Counted from the stretch's first letter, positions 1 to 9,019 are shown. The stretch is 64,000 nt of DNA from Saprospiraceae bacterium (GCA_016718205.1 JADKEB010000031.1:744001-808000); one strand, 5' to 3'. Made by a program: numbers and translations. The notes: generated from the sequence alone by a model not told the origin.

Positions 1-419
1 ATATTATCCTCTCGTGTGGTTTTTATCTTTCTCAGGCCTGAAAAAAAACATGCATCACTGATAAGTTTTGAAGCCCTGCCATGGTCAGGATGTCTGTCAG
101 AAATGGCATTGCACAAAACTATTTCCGGCTGAAAAAGCCTGATGACTCCGGCAATTCTTAAAATATGTTGTTCGTCATGAGTAAAAAATCCATCCGCCAT
201 ACCCAGATTGACTCTTGGCACTTGATCTCCAAAGATTTTTCTGGCAATTTCCGCTTCTTCTAAACGGAGGACGCCATTCCCTCTGGTACCCAATTCTCCT
301 TGAGTAAGATCGCATAATGCTATCGAAAAGCCCAGATCCAAATGTCGAAGTAATGTTCCCGCAGCACACAACTCTATGTCATCAGGATGCACTCCTATAG
401 CAAGGATATCTACTTTCAT
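1..419 (-). CDS. bshB1: PIG-L family deacetylase, probable bacillithiol deacetylase BshB1 (partial)
   Basis: The gene starts at ATG 417-419 and leaves the window at its left edge, so 139 residues are visible. The first strand ends in GVHPDD (H11, D14) and a later HPDHGRA segment (H110, H113) supplies the remaining zinc ligand region; both are hallmarks of the PIG-L/LmbE fold. In Bacteroidota and Firmicutes, proteins with this N-terminus are BshB1, which removes the acetyl group from GlcNAc-malate to give the glucosaminyl-malate precursor of bacillithiol in the cytoplasm. The C-terminal third is not visible, so a related de-N-acetylase cannot be excluded. The next gene upstream, fabH, reads the same way after about 250 bp. 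Confidence 0.8.
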   Translation of the reverse strand, partial: MKVDILAIGVHPDDIELCAAGTLLRHLDLGFSIALCDLTQGELGTRGNGVLRLEEAEIARKIFGDQVPRVNLGMADGFFTHDEQHILRIAGVIRLFQPEIVLCNAISDRHPDHGRASKLISDACFFSGLRKIKTTREDN

Positions 420-467
420 CTGTTTAAATTTAGTTTACCCACCTCTGGTGGGCTGATTTTTCGGTCA

Positions 468-528
468 GATGGAACACCCATTTAATCATCATTCTGTGTG
501 TCCGTCGGCCGGTCGCGGGTGTTTCATC
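468..528. repeat. Short inverted repeat between fabH and bshB1
   Basis: Twelve-base arms (468-479 and 517-528) pair with a single G-U-compatible mismatch around a 37-base loop. A smaller hairpin, CCCACC/GGTGGG, lies at 439-452. They could attenuate or terminate fabH read-through into bshB1; no poly-T run follows, so the role is uncertain. Confidence 0.35.
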
Positions 529-668
529 TACAAATTTTAAAAAATTACAAAAACAGCATTGAATTAAACCGGCGGATAAAAGCTTGAAAATAAATGGCGA
601 TACCTTTTGACCATATGTTTATTCTGATATGTAATGATCCGTAATTCAAGATTCCAAAATTCAATAAT

Positions 669-1724
669 TTACCATCTTATCAGCGCACTGCCCCAGGTAA
701 ATCCACTTCCAAACGCAGCGAGACAAATAAGGTCCCCGTCTTTGACCCTACCGGATTCCCATGCTTCGCTCAGTGCGATAGGTATGGAAGCGGCCGTCGT
801 ATTGCCGTATTTTTGTATATTATTTACTACTTTTTCATCCGGAAGTCGCATCACTTTTTGAATAAACTGGCTGATACGCAAGTTGGCCTGATGCGGTACA
901 AGAAGATCAATATCTTCAGATGTCAACCCAGTTTTTGTCAGTGCCTCTTTGATCACTTCCGGAAATTTGACCACAGCTGTTTTGAATACCAATTGTCCGG
1001 TCATATTAGGCGTAAGGAGATTGTCATCCACCATCTTTTGCGTGACAAATACACCTCCGAATGAGTCATGTGGTGGATACCCATATTTTTCTGGGCCAAG
1101 ATGATAACCTCCATGAGATCCCGGGTTTATCATGGCCAACTCCTCGGCATGAGTGCCATCTGAATGCAGACAAGTGATCAAGACACCTTTGCCTTCTTCT
1201 TCAGTAGGTTGCAGCAGGACAGCACCGGCACCATCTCCAAAAATCACAGTCACTGCCCTACCCTCATCAGAAAAATCAAGGCCCATAGAATGCATTTCAG
1301 AACCAACCAAGAGGATATTTTTATACATTCCTGACCTGATAAACTGGTCAGCAACAGAAAGACCATACACGAAACCAGAACACTGATTCCGTATATCCAA
1401 TGCACCTATTTCGGTTTTTGTAATCCCTAATGCTCTTTGCAATAAAACACCACAGCCTGGAAAATAATAGTCAGGGCTTATAGTGGCAAAAATAATAAAA
1501 TCAACGTCCTCGGGTTGTATACCAGCTCTTTCAATGGCTATTCTTGAAGCAATGGCACCCATCGTTGTTGGTGTTTCTTCATGTTTTGCAGCATACCTCC
1601 TTTCTTCTATTCCTGTACGTTCTATAATCCATTCATTAGTTGTATCCATATGTTTGGCCAGTTCTTCATTTTTGACTATTCTCTCCGGCACATAGTGACC
1701 AATACCCGCAATTTTACTCCTCAT
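669..1724 (-). CDS. fabH: Beta-ketoacyl-ACP synthase III (FabH-type)
   Basis: This 351-residue protein is a complete thiolase-fold ketosynthase III. The catalytic triad is visible as C115 in IRNQCSGF, H278 in LVPHQANLRI and N308 in KYGNTT. FabH condenses an acyl-CoA primer with malonyl-ACP to start fatty acid synthesis in the cytoplasm. It is longer than E. coli FabH (317 residues) because of an insertion of about 45 residues around 196-242 that carries several His, Gly and Tyr residues. Such longer homologues often occur as second FabH copies in Bacteroidota, so a role in a special primer or secondary lipid is possible. The start is the ATG at 1722-1724, preceded by an AT-rich promoter region. 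Confidence 0.88.
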   Translation of the reverse strand: MRSKIAGIGHYVPERIVKNEELAKHMDTTNEWIIERTGIEERRYAAKHEETPTTMGAIASRIAIERAGIQPEDVDFIIFATISPDYYFPGCGVLLQRALGITKTEIGALDIRNQCSGFVYGLSVADQFIRSGMYKNILLVGSEMHSMGLDFSDEGRAVTVIFGDGAGAVLLQPTEEEGKGVLITCLHSDGTHAEELAMINPGSHGGYHLGPEKYGYPPHDSFGGVFVTQKMVDDNLLTPNMTGQLVFKTAVVKFPEVIKEALTKTGLTSEDIDLLVPHQANLRISQFIQKVMRLPDEKVVNNIQKYGNTTAASIPIALSEAWESGRVKDGDLICLAAFGSGFTWGSALIRW

Positions 1725-2073
1725 ATTACTGTGTTGTGACTTTAATTATTGAAAATTTGTACAAAGTAATTATATTTACAATCAAAAATAAAATTAACAT
1801 AATAAATGTTTTGGAATAATCTATCGACTGATGAAAAAAACCAAACTATTTTACAGTTACTGGTAAAAATGACAAATGCTGACCTCCTTTTACAGTATGA
1901 AGAATTCAGCTATTTGATATATTTCTGCAGATTGGCAAACTTGATGCAGAACTCATAAAGACCTACCAAAACATGGAAACACACCACAATAATCTTCTGC
2001 CTCAAAATGAACAGGAAAGAATGAATATTTTGTACCATCTTCTGTTTGTGATCAATGCTGATTCAAAAATCAA

Positions 2074-3050
2074 TATAACTTTCATATCTTTGTATAAATA
2101 TTTTTGATTTGGAAATTGCCAATCCTATTTATGATGTTGTATTTAAATACCTGATGGAGGACCATAAGGTAGCAAGGATTATTTTATCTGCACTAACAAA
2201 ACTTGATATTATCGCTCTTGAGTTTGTCCCTCAAGAGTTAGCTGTTGATAAGTCAAAAAATGAACACTCTATTCTGACGGGTCTGAATTTATCCATTTAT
2301 AGATTGGATTTTTCTGCCAGAATACGCCAGGCAGATGGCTCCGAAAAAGTAATCATCATAGAAATCCAAAAATCAAAATTCGCTCATGAAAACATGAGAT
2401 TCAGAAAATACCTTGGCAAACAATATATGAATGAATCCTTTTTTCAATGGGTTGCAGACACTAAGGGTAGAAACTATAAAATGGGCTTACCTATTTTACC
2501 GATTTACTTCTTAGGTGAACGTATTGAGGGCTTTGACGAAATACCCGTCATCATGGTCAATAAGACTATCAGAGACAGGTTTACTAATAACATACTTGAT
2601 GTAAGTCATAATTTTATTAGTGCTTTATTCCATGAGGGAATTATTGTGAACATTCCTGCGTTAAAGAAGAAACGAAGGGACGAATTAGAAACACTACTAA
2701 GTATTTTTGATCAAGACAACAGAAATGAAAATCATCATATCATGAATGTAAAAGAAATAGATTTTCCAGAAAAATTCAGACCAATCATCAGGAGGTTGCA
2801 AGAGGCTGCTCAGGTCAAAGAAGTACGTGATATCATGATCGTAGAAGACGATTTTTTGTCTGAACTCAATGATTACGAACATCGGATTGCTGAGAGTGAA
2901 AAGCAAAAGGAAGAAGAACGAAGACAAAAGGAAGAAGCTCAGAGAAAACAAGAAGAAGCAATAAAATTCCTTCTCGAATTGGGAGTTTCTAAGGATGACA
3001 TTGCGACAAAATTAAATATTCCATTTTCCGATATTGATAAATTAAATCAA
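2074..3050 (+). mobile_element. 977-bp insertion carrying an rpn gene, flanked by 7-bp direct repeats
   Basis: The segment is bounded by AAATCAA at 2067-2073 and again at 3044-3050, and its removal rejoins the TerB-like frame as KINSDEER. It holds little more than a promoter-like box and the Rpn coding sequence. I see no convincing terminal inverted repeats. The Rpn stop codon at 3054-3056 lies outside the insertion, in host sequence. Confidence 0.65.
2085..2092 (+). promoter_or_regulatory. Bacteroidota -7 box of the rpn gene
   Basis: TATCTTTG matches the TAnnTTTG -7 consensus of the Bacteroidota primary sigma factor. Transcription would begin about 2098-2100, leaving a leader of roughly ten bases before the TTG start at 2109. 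No TTTG -33 box is seen at the right distance. The box lies inside the insertion, so the element appears to bring its own promoter. Confidence 0.5.
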
Positions 3051-3056
3051 CAGTGA
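2109..3056 (+). CDS. Rpn family recombination-promoting nuclease / PD-(D/E)XK transposase-like protein
   Basis: The 315-residue protein belongs to the Rpn/PDDEXK_2 family, whose E. coli members are DNA endonucleases that promote RecA-independent recombination. The nuclease core is visible as D67 in the YRLDFSARI strand followed by IEIQKSK (E85, Q87, K88). Residues 255-285 form a charged Glu/Lys/Arg coiled coil, followed by a small helical tail (LELGVSKDDIATKLNIP) of the kind used for DNA or self contacts. The start is TTG; no in-frame ATG precedes the conserved N-terminus. The last codon and stop come from the disrupted TerB-like gene, so the native C-terminus may be slightly altered. Confidence 0.82.
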   Translation: MEIANPIYDVVFKYLMEDHKVARIILSALTKLDIIALEFVPQELAVDKSKNEHSILTGLNLSIYRLDFSARIRQADGSEKVIIIEIQKSKFAHENMRFRKYLGKQYMNESFFQWVADTKGRNYKMGLPILPIYFLGERIEGFDEIPVIMVNKTIRDRFTNNILDVSHNFISALFHEGIIVNIPALKKKRRDELETLLSIFDQDNRNENHHIMNVKEIDFPEKFRPIIRRLQEAAQVKEVRDIMIVEDDFLSELNDYEHRIAESEKQKEEERRQKEEAQRKQEEAIKFLLELGVSKDDIATKLNIPFSDIDKLNQQ

Positions 3057-3312
3057 TGAAGAGCGATATATCTTCAAACTTGCATTCAGTTTAGGCTTTA
3101 ATGAAAATATCACAAGAGATTTTATTGAGTTAATGAAACTCTATCCTCTCAACGAATTACCTAATGATGCAATGCTTGCTGTGATTAGAAAATACAGCAA
3201 TTGAATTGAAAGGACACATGATTTTGCCTTCTGTTTGATTATTGATAAAACTTATTTTAAAACAATCATTTTGGTTTTTTAAACGTTTATTAAGTATCAA
3301 ATACTTTTTGAA

Positions 3313-5550
3313 ATGCCAAGAAAGAGCATTCTATCCATAATCAGGATTTTTTTTACCTTATGTGTTATATTACCATTGAATGGTCAAAATTTTGACAGGC
3401 TCAATATCCCTGTATATTCGGGAGGTAAGGAACTGAAATTTCCGTTTACCGGAGGATTGAGAGCAGGGCAGTTTTCAAACATAGATTTCAATAATGACGG
3501 AAAAAACGATTTATTTGTATTTGACCGAAATGGTGATCAGGTTTTACCATTTGTGAAGACAGGTGCGGCGGGTACCGTAGATTTTAGGTTTGCCCCTGAA
3601 TACATTTCCATTTTTCCACCTGTGCGAAACTGGGCATTGTTAAGAGATTTTAATGCAGATGGAGTAATGGATGTTTTTACTGCATCCGGAAAATACCCCG
3701 GGTGTATTGAAGTATGGCGAGGGTCAAGGGATCAAAGCGGCCGATATACTTTCAGATTGATTACTTTCAATTATGGTTTGCCGGAAATATTGATGTTCCC
3801 TATATCCAATAACTATACTCAGATATATGTAAGCTCCATAGATATGCCTGCCATTGCTGATGTGGATGGTGATGGCGACCTGGACATCATATCTTTTGAG
3901 GCAGATGGGAGTTATGCTTCATTTTATAAGAATGTGAGTGTAGAAGAAAACCTCGGTCTGGATTCATTGAAATATATCAGACAGGATATTTGTTGGGGTA
4001 AATTTGCAGAAAACCAATTTAATGAGACCATCTCTTTGAGCTCGACTGGATTCAGTTGCTCCACCGGACTTACCACCACCAATACCGGCTTGAGGCACTC
4101 CGGATCATCCATTGCAGTATTTGACAATGATGGCGATGGAGATATGGACATCATCATAGGTGATATAGGAAGTTCCAAACTGACGAGATTGTTTAACGGT
4201 GGCAGTCTTGCCAATGCGCATATGACAAAGATTGAAAATAATTTCCCAGCCCTTGATATTTCTGCTAATCTGGACTATTTTCTGGGGGCGTATTATGTAG
4301 ATGTAGATGCTGACGGGAAGAGAGAACTCATCGTCACCCCCAATGAAATCAATTCTGCAGAATCTGAAAACCACGTATGGTTATATAAAAACGCCGGTAC
4401 TGACAGTGCGCCCGATTTCAAATTTTTTAAGAATAACTTTTTGATAGATGAAATGGCATATTTCAATAGTGCGTCACATCCTGCATTCGGCGATGTCAAT
4501 GGTGATGGATTGATGGATATCATTATGGGCACAGGAGGTATTCAGCTCAAAAATGGAGTACGAAAAAACAGAATGGTATTGCTATTGAATACCGGAACAA
4601 CTGCTCAAGCTAAGTACAATATCAGTGATGAAGATTACTTGTCTTTTTCAAAATTTGGGGACCAAACGGGCAGATTTGCCCCCGCATTGGGAGATATAGA
4701 TCAGGATGGAGACGAAGACCTTTTGATAGGTGATGCACGAGGCCAATTATATCTTGCATTCAATACTGCCGGCAGAGGAAAACCAATGACAATTGGTACA
4801 CCACAATACTTTTTCAGTGAAATATTTGTAGGACAGAATGCCAAACCCCAAATAATAGATCTTGACAATGATGGTTTAAAAGACTTAGTCATCGGTGAAA
4901 AAAATAATGAACTCAACTTTTTTAAAAATATAGGAACTGCTTCCTCCCCAAAATTTAAATCGGAAGCAGAAATCATGCCCAATACCCGTCAAGCAGGCAA
5001 AATCCACCCCGGCAATGACTTTCCAACCCAAAATGGAGCCCCATTCTTCTTTAAGTCCGGCAATAAACTCCATATGATCATGGGTACTGAAGATGCAGGT
5101 TTTATCACTTACCATGAGATTGAAGGCAATCTTTATTCAGGATTCAAAAAACTCTCTGATTTTACTGGCAATATCAAACAAGGCAGGAAAGTCACTTCAT
5201 CACTCGCCGATATAGATGGGGATGGATATTATGAGATGGCTGTAGGCAATGAACGTGGCGGACTTGTGTTTTACAATACGACATTTAAGGTGGACACCTT
5301 ATCATCACTGAAGCAAGATGTCTTGAATGATCTAAAATTAAATATTTTTCCAAACCCCGCAGGTGATCAGGTTTTTATTTCATCAGATATAGACTACCCG
5401 GCTATCAGATTATTTAATGTATCAGGAAAAATAGTAGCTGAACTGAAGAATAATGAACTCAATGATATTTCTCTCATTCCGCAAGGTATCTATTTTATCA
5501 AGGCGGATAGTAAACAAGGTAGCCTAGTTAAAAAATTAGTGGTATATTGA
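3313..5550 (+). CDS. Secreted FG-GAP/VCBS repeat protein with T9SS sorting domain
   Basis: A 745-residue exported protein. Residues 1-25 are a signal peptide ending near LNGQ. The body contains about nine calcium-loop motifs of the DxDxDGxxD type (for example DVDGDGDLDII, DVNGDGLMDII, DIDQDGDEDLL), which mark integrin-like beta-propeller blades. The last 75 residues, from about LNIFPNPAGD, form a type A T9SS sorting domain with the usual IFPNP start and KLVVY end. The protein should cross the outer membrane by T9SS and stay on the surface or be released. FG-GAP propellers usually bind ligands or surfaces; no catalytic domain is seen. The glycosidase gene follows 76 bp downstream on the same strand. 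Confidence 0.85.
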   Translation: MPRKSILSIIRIFFTLCVILPLNGQNFDRLNIPVYSGGKELKFPFTGGLRAGQFSNIDFNNDGKNDLFVFDRNGDQVLPFVKTGAAGTVDFRFAPEYISIFPPVRNWALLRDFNADGVMDVFTASGKYPGCIEVWRGSRDQSGRYTFRLITFNYGLPEILMFPISNNYTQIYVSSIDMPAIADVDGDGDLDIISFEADGSYASFYKNVSVEENLGLDSLKYIRQDICWGKFAENQFNETISLSSTGFSCSTGLTTTNTGLRHSGSSIAVFDNDGDGDMDIIIGDIGSSKLTRLFNGGSLANAHMTKIENNFPALDISANLDYFLGAYYVDVDADGKRELIVTPNEINSAESENHVWLYKNAGTDSAPDFKFFKNNFLIDEMAYFNSASHPAFGDVNGDGLMDIIMGTGGIQLKNGVRKNRMVLLLNTGTTAQAKYNISDEDYLSFSKFGDQTGRFAPALGDIDQDGDEDLLIGDARGQLYLAFNTAGRGKPMTIGTPQYFFSEIFVGQNAKPQIIDLDNDGLKDLVIGEKNNELNFFKNIGTASSPKFKSEAEIMPNTRQAGKIHPGNDFPTQNGAPFFFKSGNKLHMIMGTEDAGFITYHEIEGNLYSGFKKLSDFTGNIKQGRKVTSSLADIDGDGYYEMAVGNERGGLVFYNTTFKVDTLSSLKQDVLNDLKLNIFPNPAGDQVFISSDIDYPAIRLFNVSGKIVAELKNNELNDISLIPQGIYFIKADSKQGSLVKKLVVY

Positions 5551-5626
5551 TCATCATGGAATCATGAAGGATAAAGTTGTTTTCATTGCTACGTTTTGCT
5601 TTTCAATTTTTTAATAAGTATCATAA

Positions 5627-8296
5627 ATGAACAGAATCATCATTTTATTGACAACTATAGTAATGGCATCCTGCCAGACAAAAAAAATAATTATGCCATC
5701 GGAAATTCTATACTCGTCTGACGCATTTACCCTTAAGAAAGATGAAATCATCCAGGGAAACAATCTGTCAAAAGTACATTCATCAGAGCATATCAGCTCC
5801 AACTATAAGAGCCCGGCAAGTGACACCTACTCCAGATTGGTCAGCTTTAAATTTTCTATCAACGAAAAAGATAATGAACTTCCCTTCGGCGTAGACCATC
5901 AGGTAGTGATCGGTGATGAGGATCATGAGTCACCCATTGTACAATTTGGTGAGATGCCTGTCCGCATCAATGAACGACCCACCACTTATCTAAAACCCAA
6001 TCATTCCTATACTTTCAGAGTAGATGTGACTCCTGTGATGGAACAATTTGACCAAAAAGGTTACTATGAAACGCATAATGGAACCAGAATCGCCAAATCA
6101 GACTTTAAAGGATTTTATATCGCCGGAGGTTCGGAACCATTGAGTTGGGATTTTGTAGGCTTGAGTGGCAAAGGATTGAAACTCTTGCCTTCCGGCGAAA
6201 ATCACATCTACACTATCACGCTGAACATGAATCCATATTCTTATGATCAGGCATCTGAAGCACACTGGAAAAAAACATGGAATACCGATGACAAACCCAC
6301 ATACAAGTCTGATCAGCCTATCGTAGATGCTCTCTATAATCTGTCCCTTGAAGAAGCCAAAAAAAATATAGAACCAGACAGCACATTGCGCACCGGTGCC
6401 AAGTGGAGCGGTGTATGGACCAGAGATATTTCATATAGTATATTTCTGGCATTTGCTTACCATGAGCCCGAAATAGCCAAAATCAGTTTGATGAAAAAAG
6501 TCAATAGGGGCAGAATTATCCAGGATACCGGCTCAGGAGGTGCCTGGCCTGTTTCATCAGACCGTACTACCTGGGCACTTGCGGCTTGGGAAATTTATAA
6601 AGTCACCGGAGATAAAGAATGGCTCAGGCAAACGTACGGCATCATCAAAAATAGTCTGGACGACGACTATTATACCCTTGCTGCACCATCAGGACTGTAC
6701 AAGGGCGAATCATCTTTCCTCGACTGGAGAGAACAAACCTATCCCAAATGGATGAACAATGCAGATATTTACACTTCTGAAAATTTAGGTACTAACGTCG
6801 TACATTATCAGGCACATAAGATCCTGGCATCGATGGCATCTGTCCTTGGCGAGCCTGATGAAATATATGAACAAAGAGCAGAAAGTATAAAAAAAGCTAT
6901 CAATACTCAACTGTGGATGCCGGAAAAGGGATATTATGCCCAATTCAGATATGGTCGTAAAGATTTAGTCAGGTCAGAAAGATTTGAAGCACTCGGTGAA
7001 GCCCTTGCCATCCTATTTGATGTAGCAGATAGTGAACGTGATGCTCAGATAATCTCCAAGTCTCCAATTACAGCTTATGGAGCAAGTTGTATCTATCCGC
7101 AGATACCCGGCATACCACCGTATCACAACAATGCAGTCTGGCCATTTGTACAGTCATACTGGAATCTCGCCGCTGCCAAAGCAGGCAATGAAAAAGCACT
7201 GAATCACGGACTGGCATCCATATATCGCGCCGGTGGACTATTTATATCCAATTATGAAAATTTCGTGGCACACTCAGGTGATTTTAAAGGTACTGAAATC
7301 AATTCTGACAGAATGCTGTGGAGTATGGCTGGCAATATCGCTATGGTGCACAGAGTATTTATGGGCATGACTTTTGGAGTTAATGGCATAAAATTTTGTC
7401 CGGTTATTCCCCGTTCTTATGACGGTATCAAAACGCTATCAGGTTTTAAATACCGACATGCAACACTCAACATCAAGGTCATTGGCTTTGGTAAAAATAT
7501 CAGGTCATTCAAAATAAATGGCAACAAGATGACGAATGCATACGTAGAGTCCACTGTAACAGGTACCATCAACATTGAAATCGAAATGGACAATATTGCT
7601 TTCGATCAACAAGCCTTTCATCTTACCCAAAACCATTTTACTCTTCCTAATCCTGTACTGGTCAGAAATGACAATGAAATTTCCTGGTTGCCAATACCTA
7701 ATGCCGTTCAATACAAAATATACAGAAACGGACAGGAGTGGGCAAGAACAGAAAATAACAATGTAAAAATAAATACCGCCGAACCCGCAGAGTTTAGTGT
7801 CAGTGCCATAGACGCTGAAGGTTATGAATCTTTCATCAGCGAACCCTTGCTTATCGCACCTGAAGCAAGCGTAAGCACGTTTCAAATGGAACGTTTTGCT
7901 CAAAAGTCAAACCGGATGTATTCGGGTCACACAGCAGATGGTTTTATAGAAATCTCCAATGACTTAAATCAAACGATACCATTGGAAGTATCCGTTGACG
8001 ATGATGGAAAATATCTGGTCGATTTCAGATATTCCAATGGCTCAGGTCCATGGAATACTGATAATAAATGTGCTATCAGAAGTTTGTATTTAGATGATAA
8101 TTATATTGGCTCCTTTGTTTTTCCACAGAGAGGACAGGAAGAGTGGTCCGATTGGGGATTTTCCAATGCATTAGTTCTCAATTTAAAAAAAGGCAACAAT
8201 CATCTCCATCTAAAATTTGAACTCTGGAATAACAACATGAATGTCGGGATCAATAGAGCCATGCTCGACTATGTAAGGTTTATTAGGGTTGAATGA
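5627..8296 (+). CDS. Six-hairpin glycosidase lipoprotein with FN3-like and carbohydrate-binding domains
   Basis: This 889-residue protein has a lipoprotein signal with lipobox VMASC (Cys16). An N-terminal beta-sandwich leads into an (alpha/alpha)6 barrel at about 230-640, with Trp- and acid-rich motifs such as SGVWTRDIS, SSFLDWREQTYP and HNNAVWPFVQSYW typical of the six-hairpin glycosidase superfamily (GH63/GH78-like). Residues 675-745 look like a fibronectin type III domain (WLPIPNAVQYKIYRNG). Residues 750-889 resemble a CBM6/35-type beta-sandwich ending in the YVRF pattern. It should hydrolyse an oligo- or polysaccharide in the periplasm or at the cell surface. The substrate cannot be told from sequence. 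The exact GH family is uncertain. Confidence 0.75.
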   Translation: MNRIIILLTTIVMASCQTKKIIMPSEILYSSDAFTLKKDEIIQGNNLSKVHSSEHISSNYKSPASDTYSRLVSFKFSINEKDNELPFGVDHQVVIGDEDHESPIVQFGEMPVRINERPTTYLKPNHSYTFRVDVTPVMEQFDQKGYYETHNGTRIAKSDFKGFYIAGGSEPLSWDFVGLSGKGLKLLPSGENHIYTITLNMNPYSYDQASEAHWKKTWNTDDKPTYKSDQPIVDALYNLSLEEAKKNIEPDSTLRTGAKWSGVWTRDISYSIFLAFAYHEPEIAKISLMKKVNRGRIIQDTGSGGAWPVSSDRTTWALAAWEIYKVTGDKEWLRQTYGIIKNSLDDDYYTLAAPSGLYKGESSFLDWREQTYPKWMNNADIYTSENLGTNVVHYQAHKILASMASVLGEPDEIYEQRAESIKKAINTQLWMPEKGYYAQFRYGRKDLVRSERFEALGEALAILFDVADSERDAQIISKSPITAYGASCIYPQIPGIPPYHNNAVWPFVQSYWNLAAAKAGNEKALNHGLASIYRAGGLFISNYENFVAHSGDFKGTEINSDRMLWSMAGNIAMVHRVFMGMTFGVNGIKFCPVIPRSYDGIKTLSGFKYRHATLNIKVIGFGKNIRSFKINGNKMTNAYVESTVTGTINIEIEMDNIAFDQQAFHLTQNHFTLPNPVLVRNDNEISWLPIPNAVQYKIYRNGQEWARTENNNVKINTAEPAEFSVSAIDAEGYESFISEPLLIAPEASVSTFQMERFAQKSNRMYSGHTADGFIEISNDLNQTIPLEVSVDDDGKYLVDFRYSNGSGPWNTDNKCAIRSLYLDDNYIGSFVFPQRGQEEWSDWGFSNALVLNLKKGNNHLHLKFELWNNNMNVGINRAMLDYVRFIRVE

Positions 8297-8383
8297 TGGT
8301 CAAATTGCCTGCCTGCCAAACGAAGTGAAGGTAGGTTGTATTTGAAGCTCTCACTACCAATCTCATTTTAGATATTTAGGTTT
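8297..8383. other. Intergenic segment related to the 61.1-61.2 kb spacer
   Basis: After the glycosidase stop the sequence has GCCTGCCTGCC-type inverted segments and then a stretch (about 8338-8372) nearly identical to 61181-61213. This indicates a shared dispersed repeat rather than a gene. Confidence 0.45.
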
Positions 8384-8472
8384 AGAGTATGTTTAAAATT
8401 TTCTTAGTTGTAAATCAATAGATTATGGTTCTGACAATAAAATAATCAACACATTTAGCCTGCCTGACACCA
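8384..8472 (+). repeat. Half copy of the AGAGTATGTTTAA miniature inverted-repeat family
   Basis: The segment starts with AGAGTATGTTTAAAATTTT and is nearly identical to the reverse complement of the right half of the complete element at 61274-61460. It breaks off at GCCTGCCTG, so only one terminal repeat is present. Confidence 0.65.
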
Positions 8473-8505
8473 AGGCAGGGATGGGTTGGTAAAAAAGACG
8501 TGGGT

Positions 8506-8632
8506 TTTTTATACCCATCCCCCCGGCCCCTTCCCTTAAAAAGCCTTAAAAAGGAAGGGGTGATCGCTCGTATCTGGCATGGTTAGATAATTTTTGAGGA
8601 ATTGTTACTTCGTTTTTGACATTTGATTAAAA
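8506..8632 (+). repeat. Direct repeat of about 126 bp, copy 1
   Basis: The segment begins with TTTATACCCATCCCCC, contains a CCCTTCC/GGAAGGGG hairpin and ends at ACATTTGATTAAAAT. The copy at 8729-8852 is almost identical; the differences are small indels in the hairpin and one base in GATAATTTTTGA. No coding capacity is seen. Confidence 0.7.
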
Positions 8633-8728
8633 TAAAGCGTCAATGCTAAATATCAAAGAACGAATCCAACTCCCTCCATTTTAAGGCCATTTTAAGGGAG
8701 GTCAGGGTGGGTAAAAACAGAGCAGTTG

Positions 8729-8852
8729 TTTTTATACCCATCCCCCAGCCCTTCCCTTAAAAAGCTTAAAAAGGAAGGGGTGATCGCTCGTATCTGGCAT
8801 GGTTAGATAATTTTTGATGAATTGTTACTTCGTTTTTGACATTTGATTAAAA
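8729..8852 (+). repeat. Direct repeat of about 126 bp, copy 2
   Basis: This is the second copy of the element at 8506-8632, in the same orientation and about 220 bp downstream. Each copy carries the central C-rich/G-rich hairpin. Confidence 0.7.
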
Positions 8853-8931
8853 TTATCCTTTAATAAAGTGGCATCCAGCATAAAAACATTTTAATGTAAT
8901 AAAACATTATCCGTTTAAAATAATACATCAC

Positions 8932-8975
8932 CCGTTATTTTACGTATATATACGTATATATACGTAAAATAACGG
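8932..8975. promoter_or_regulatory. Perfect 44-bp palindrome upstream of the helicase gene
   Basis: Each half reads CCGTTATTTTACGTATATAT followed by AC/GT at the centre, with no mismatch and no loop. An alternative pairing exists because AACGGATAATGT at 8971-8982 is also the reverse complement of 8904-8915. It ends 44 bp before the helicase start and could be an operator, a cruciform or a transcript-end hairpin. Confidence 0.75.
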
Positions 8976-9019
8976 ATAATGTAAACACTAAACCACAACT
9001 TTGCACAAAGTTCATACTT

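Larger units (their letters stand above)
1806..3204 (+). pseudogene. TerB-like gene disrupted by an inserted rpn gene and a 2-bp frameshift
   Basis: Reading from ATG 1806, a helical protein begins (MFWNNLSTDEKNQ) and hits a stop at 1956. The frame continues after a two-base shift near 1916-1922, where an AT/TA repeat looks expanded, with the family-like stretch QERMNILYHLLF. It breaks at 2073 and resumes at 3051 as SDEERYIFKLAFSLGFNE, ending at TGA 3202-3204. Removing 2074-3050 and two bases leaves 420 nt, exactly 139 codons plus stop, the usual size of the small TerB-like (tellurite-resistance fold) proteins of Bacteroidota. The family call rests on pattern recognition; the disruption itself is read directly from the sequence. 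Confidence 0.75.

Noticed and set aside
2109..3056. Calling the rpn insertion a classical insertion sequence
   Set aside because: No terminal inverted repeats are visible and the stop codon lies outside the inserted segment, so only a direct-repeat-flanked insertion is claimed.
7505..7903. Minus-strand frame of 132 codons inside the glycosidase
   Set aside because: It is antisense to the FN3-like region of a well-supported gene and has no start signal.
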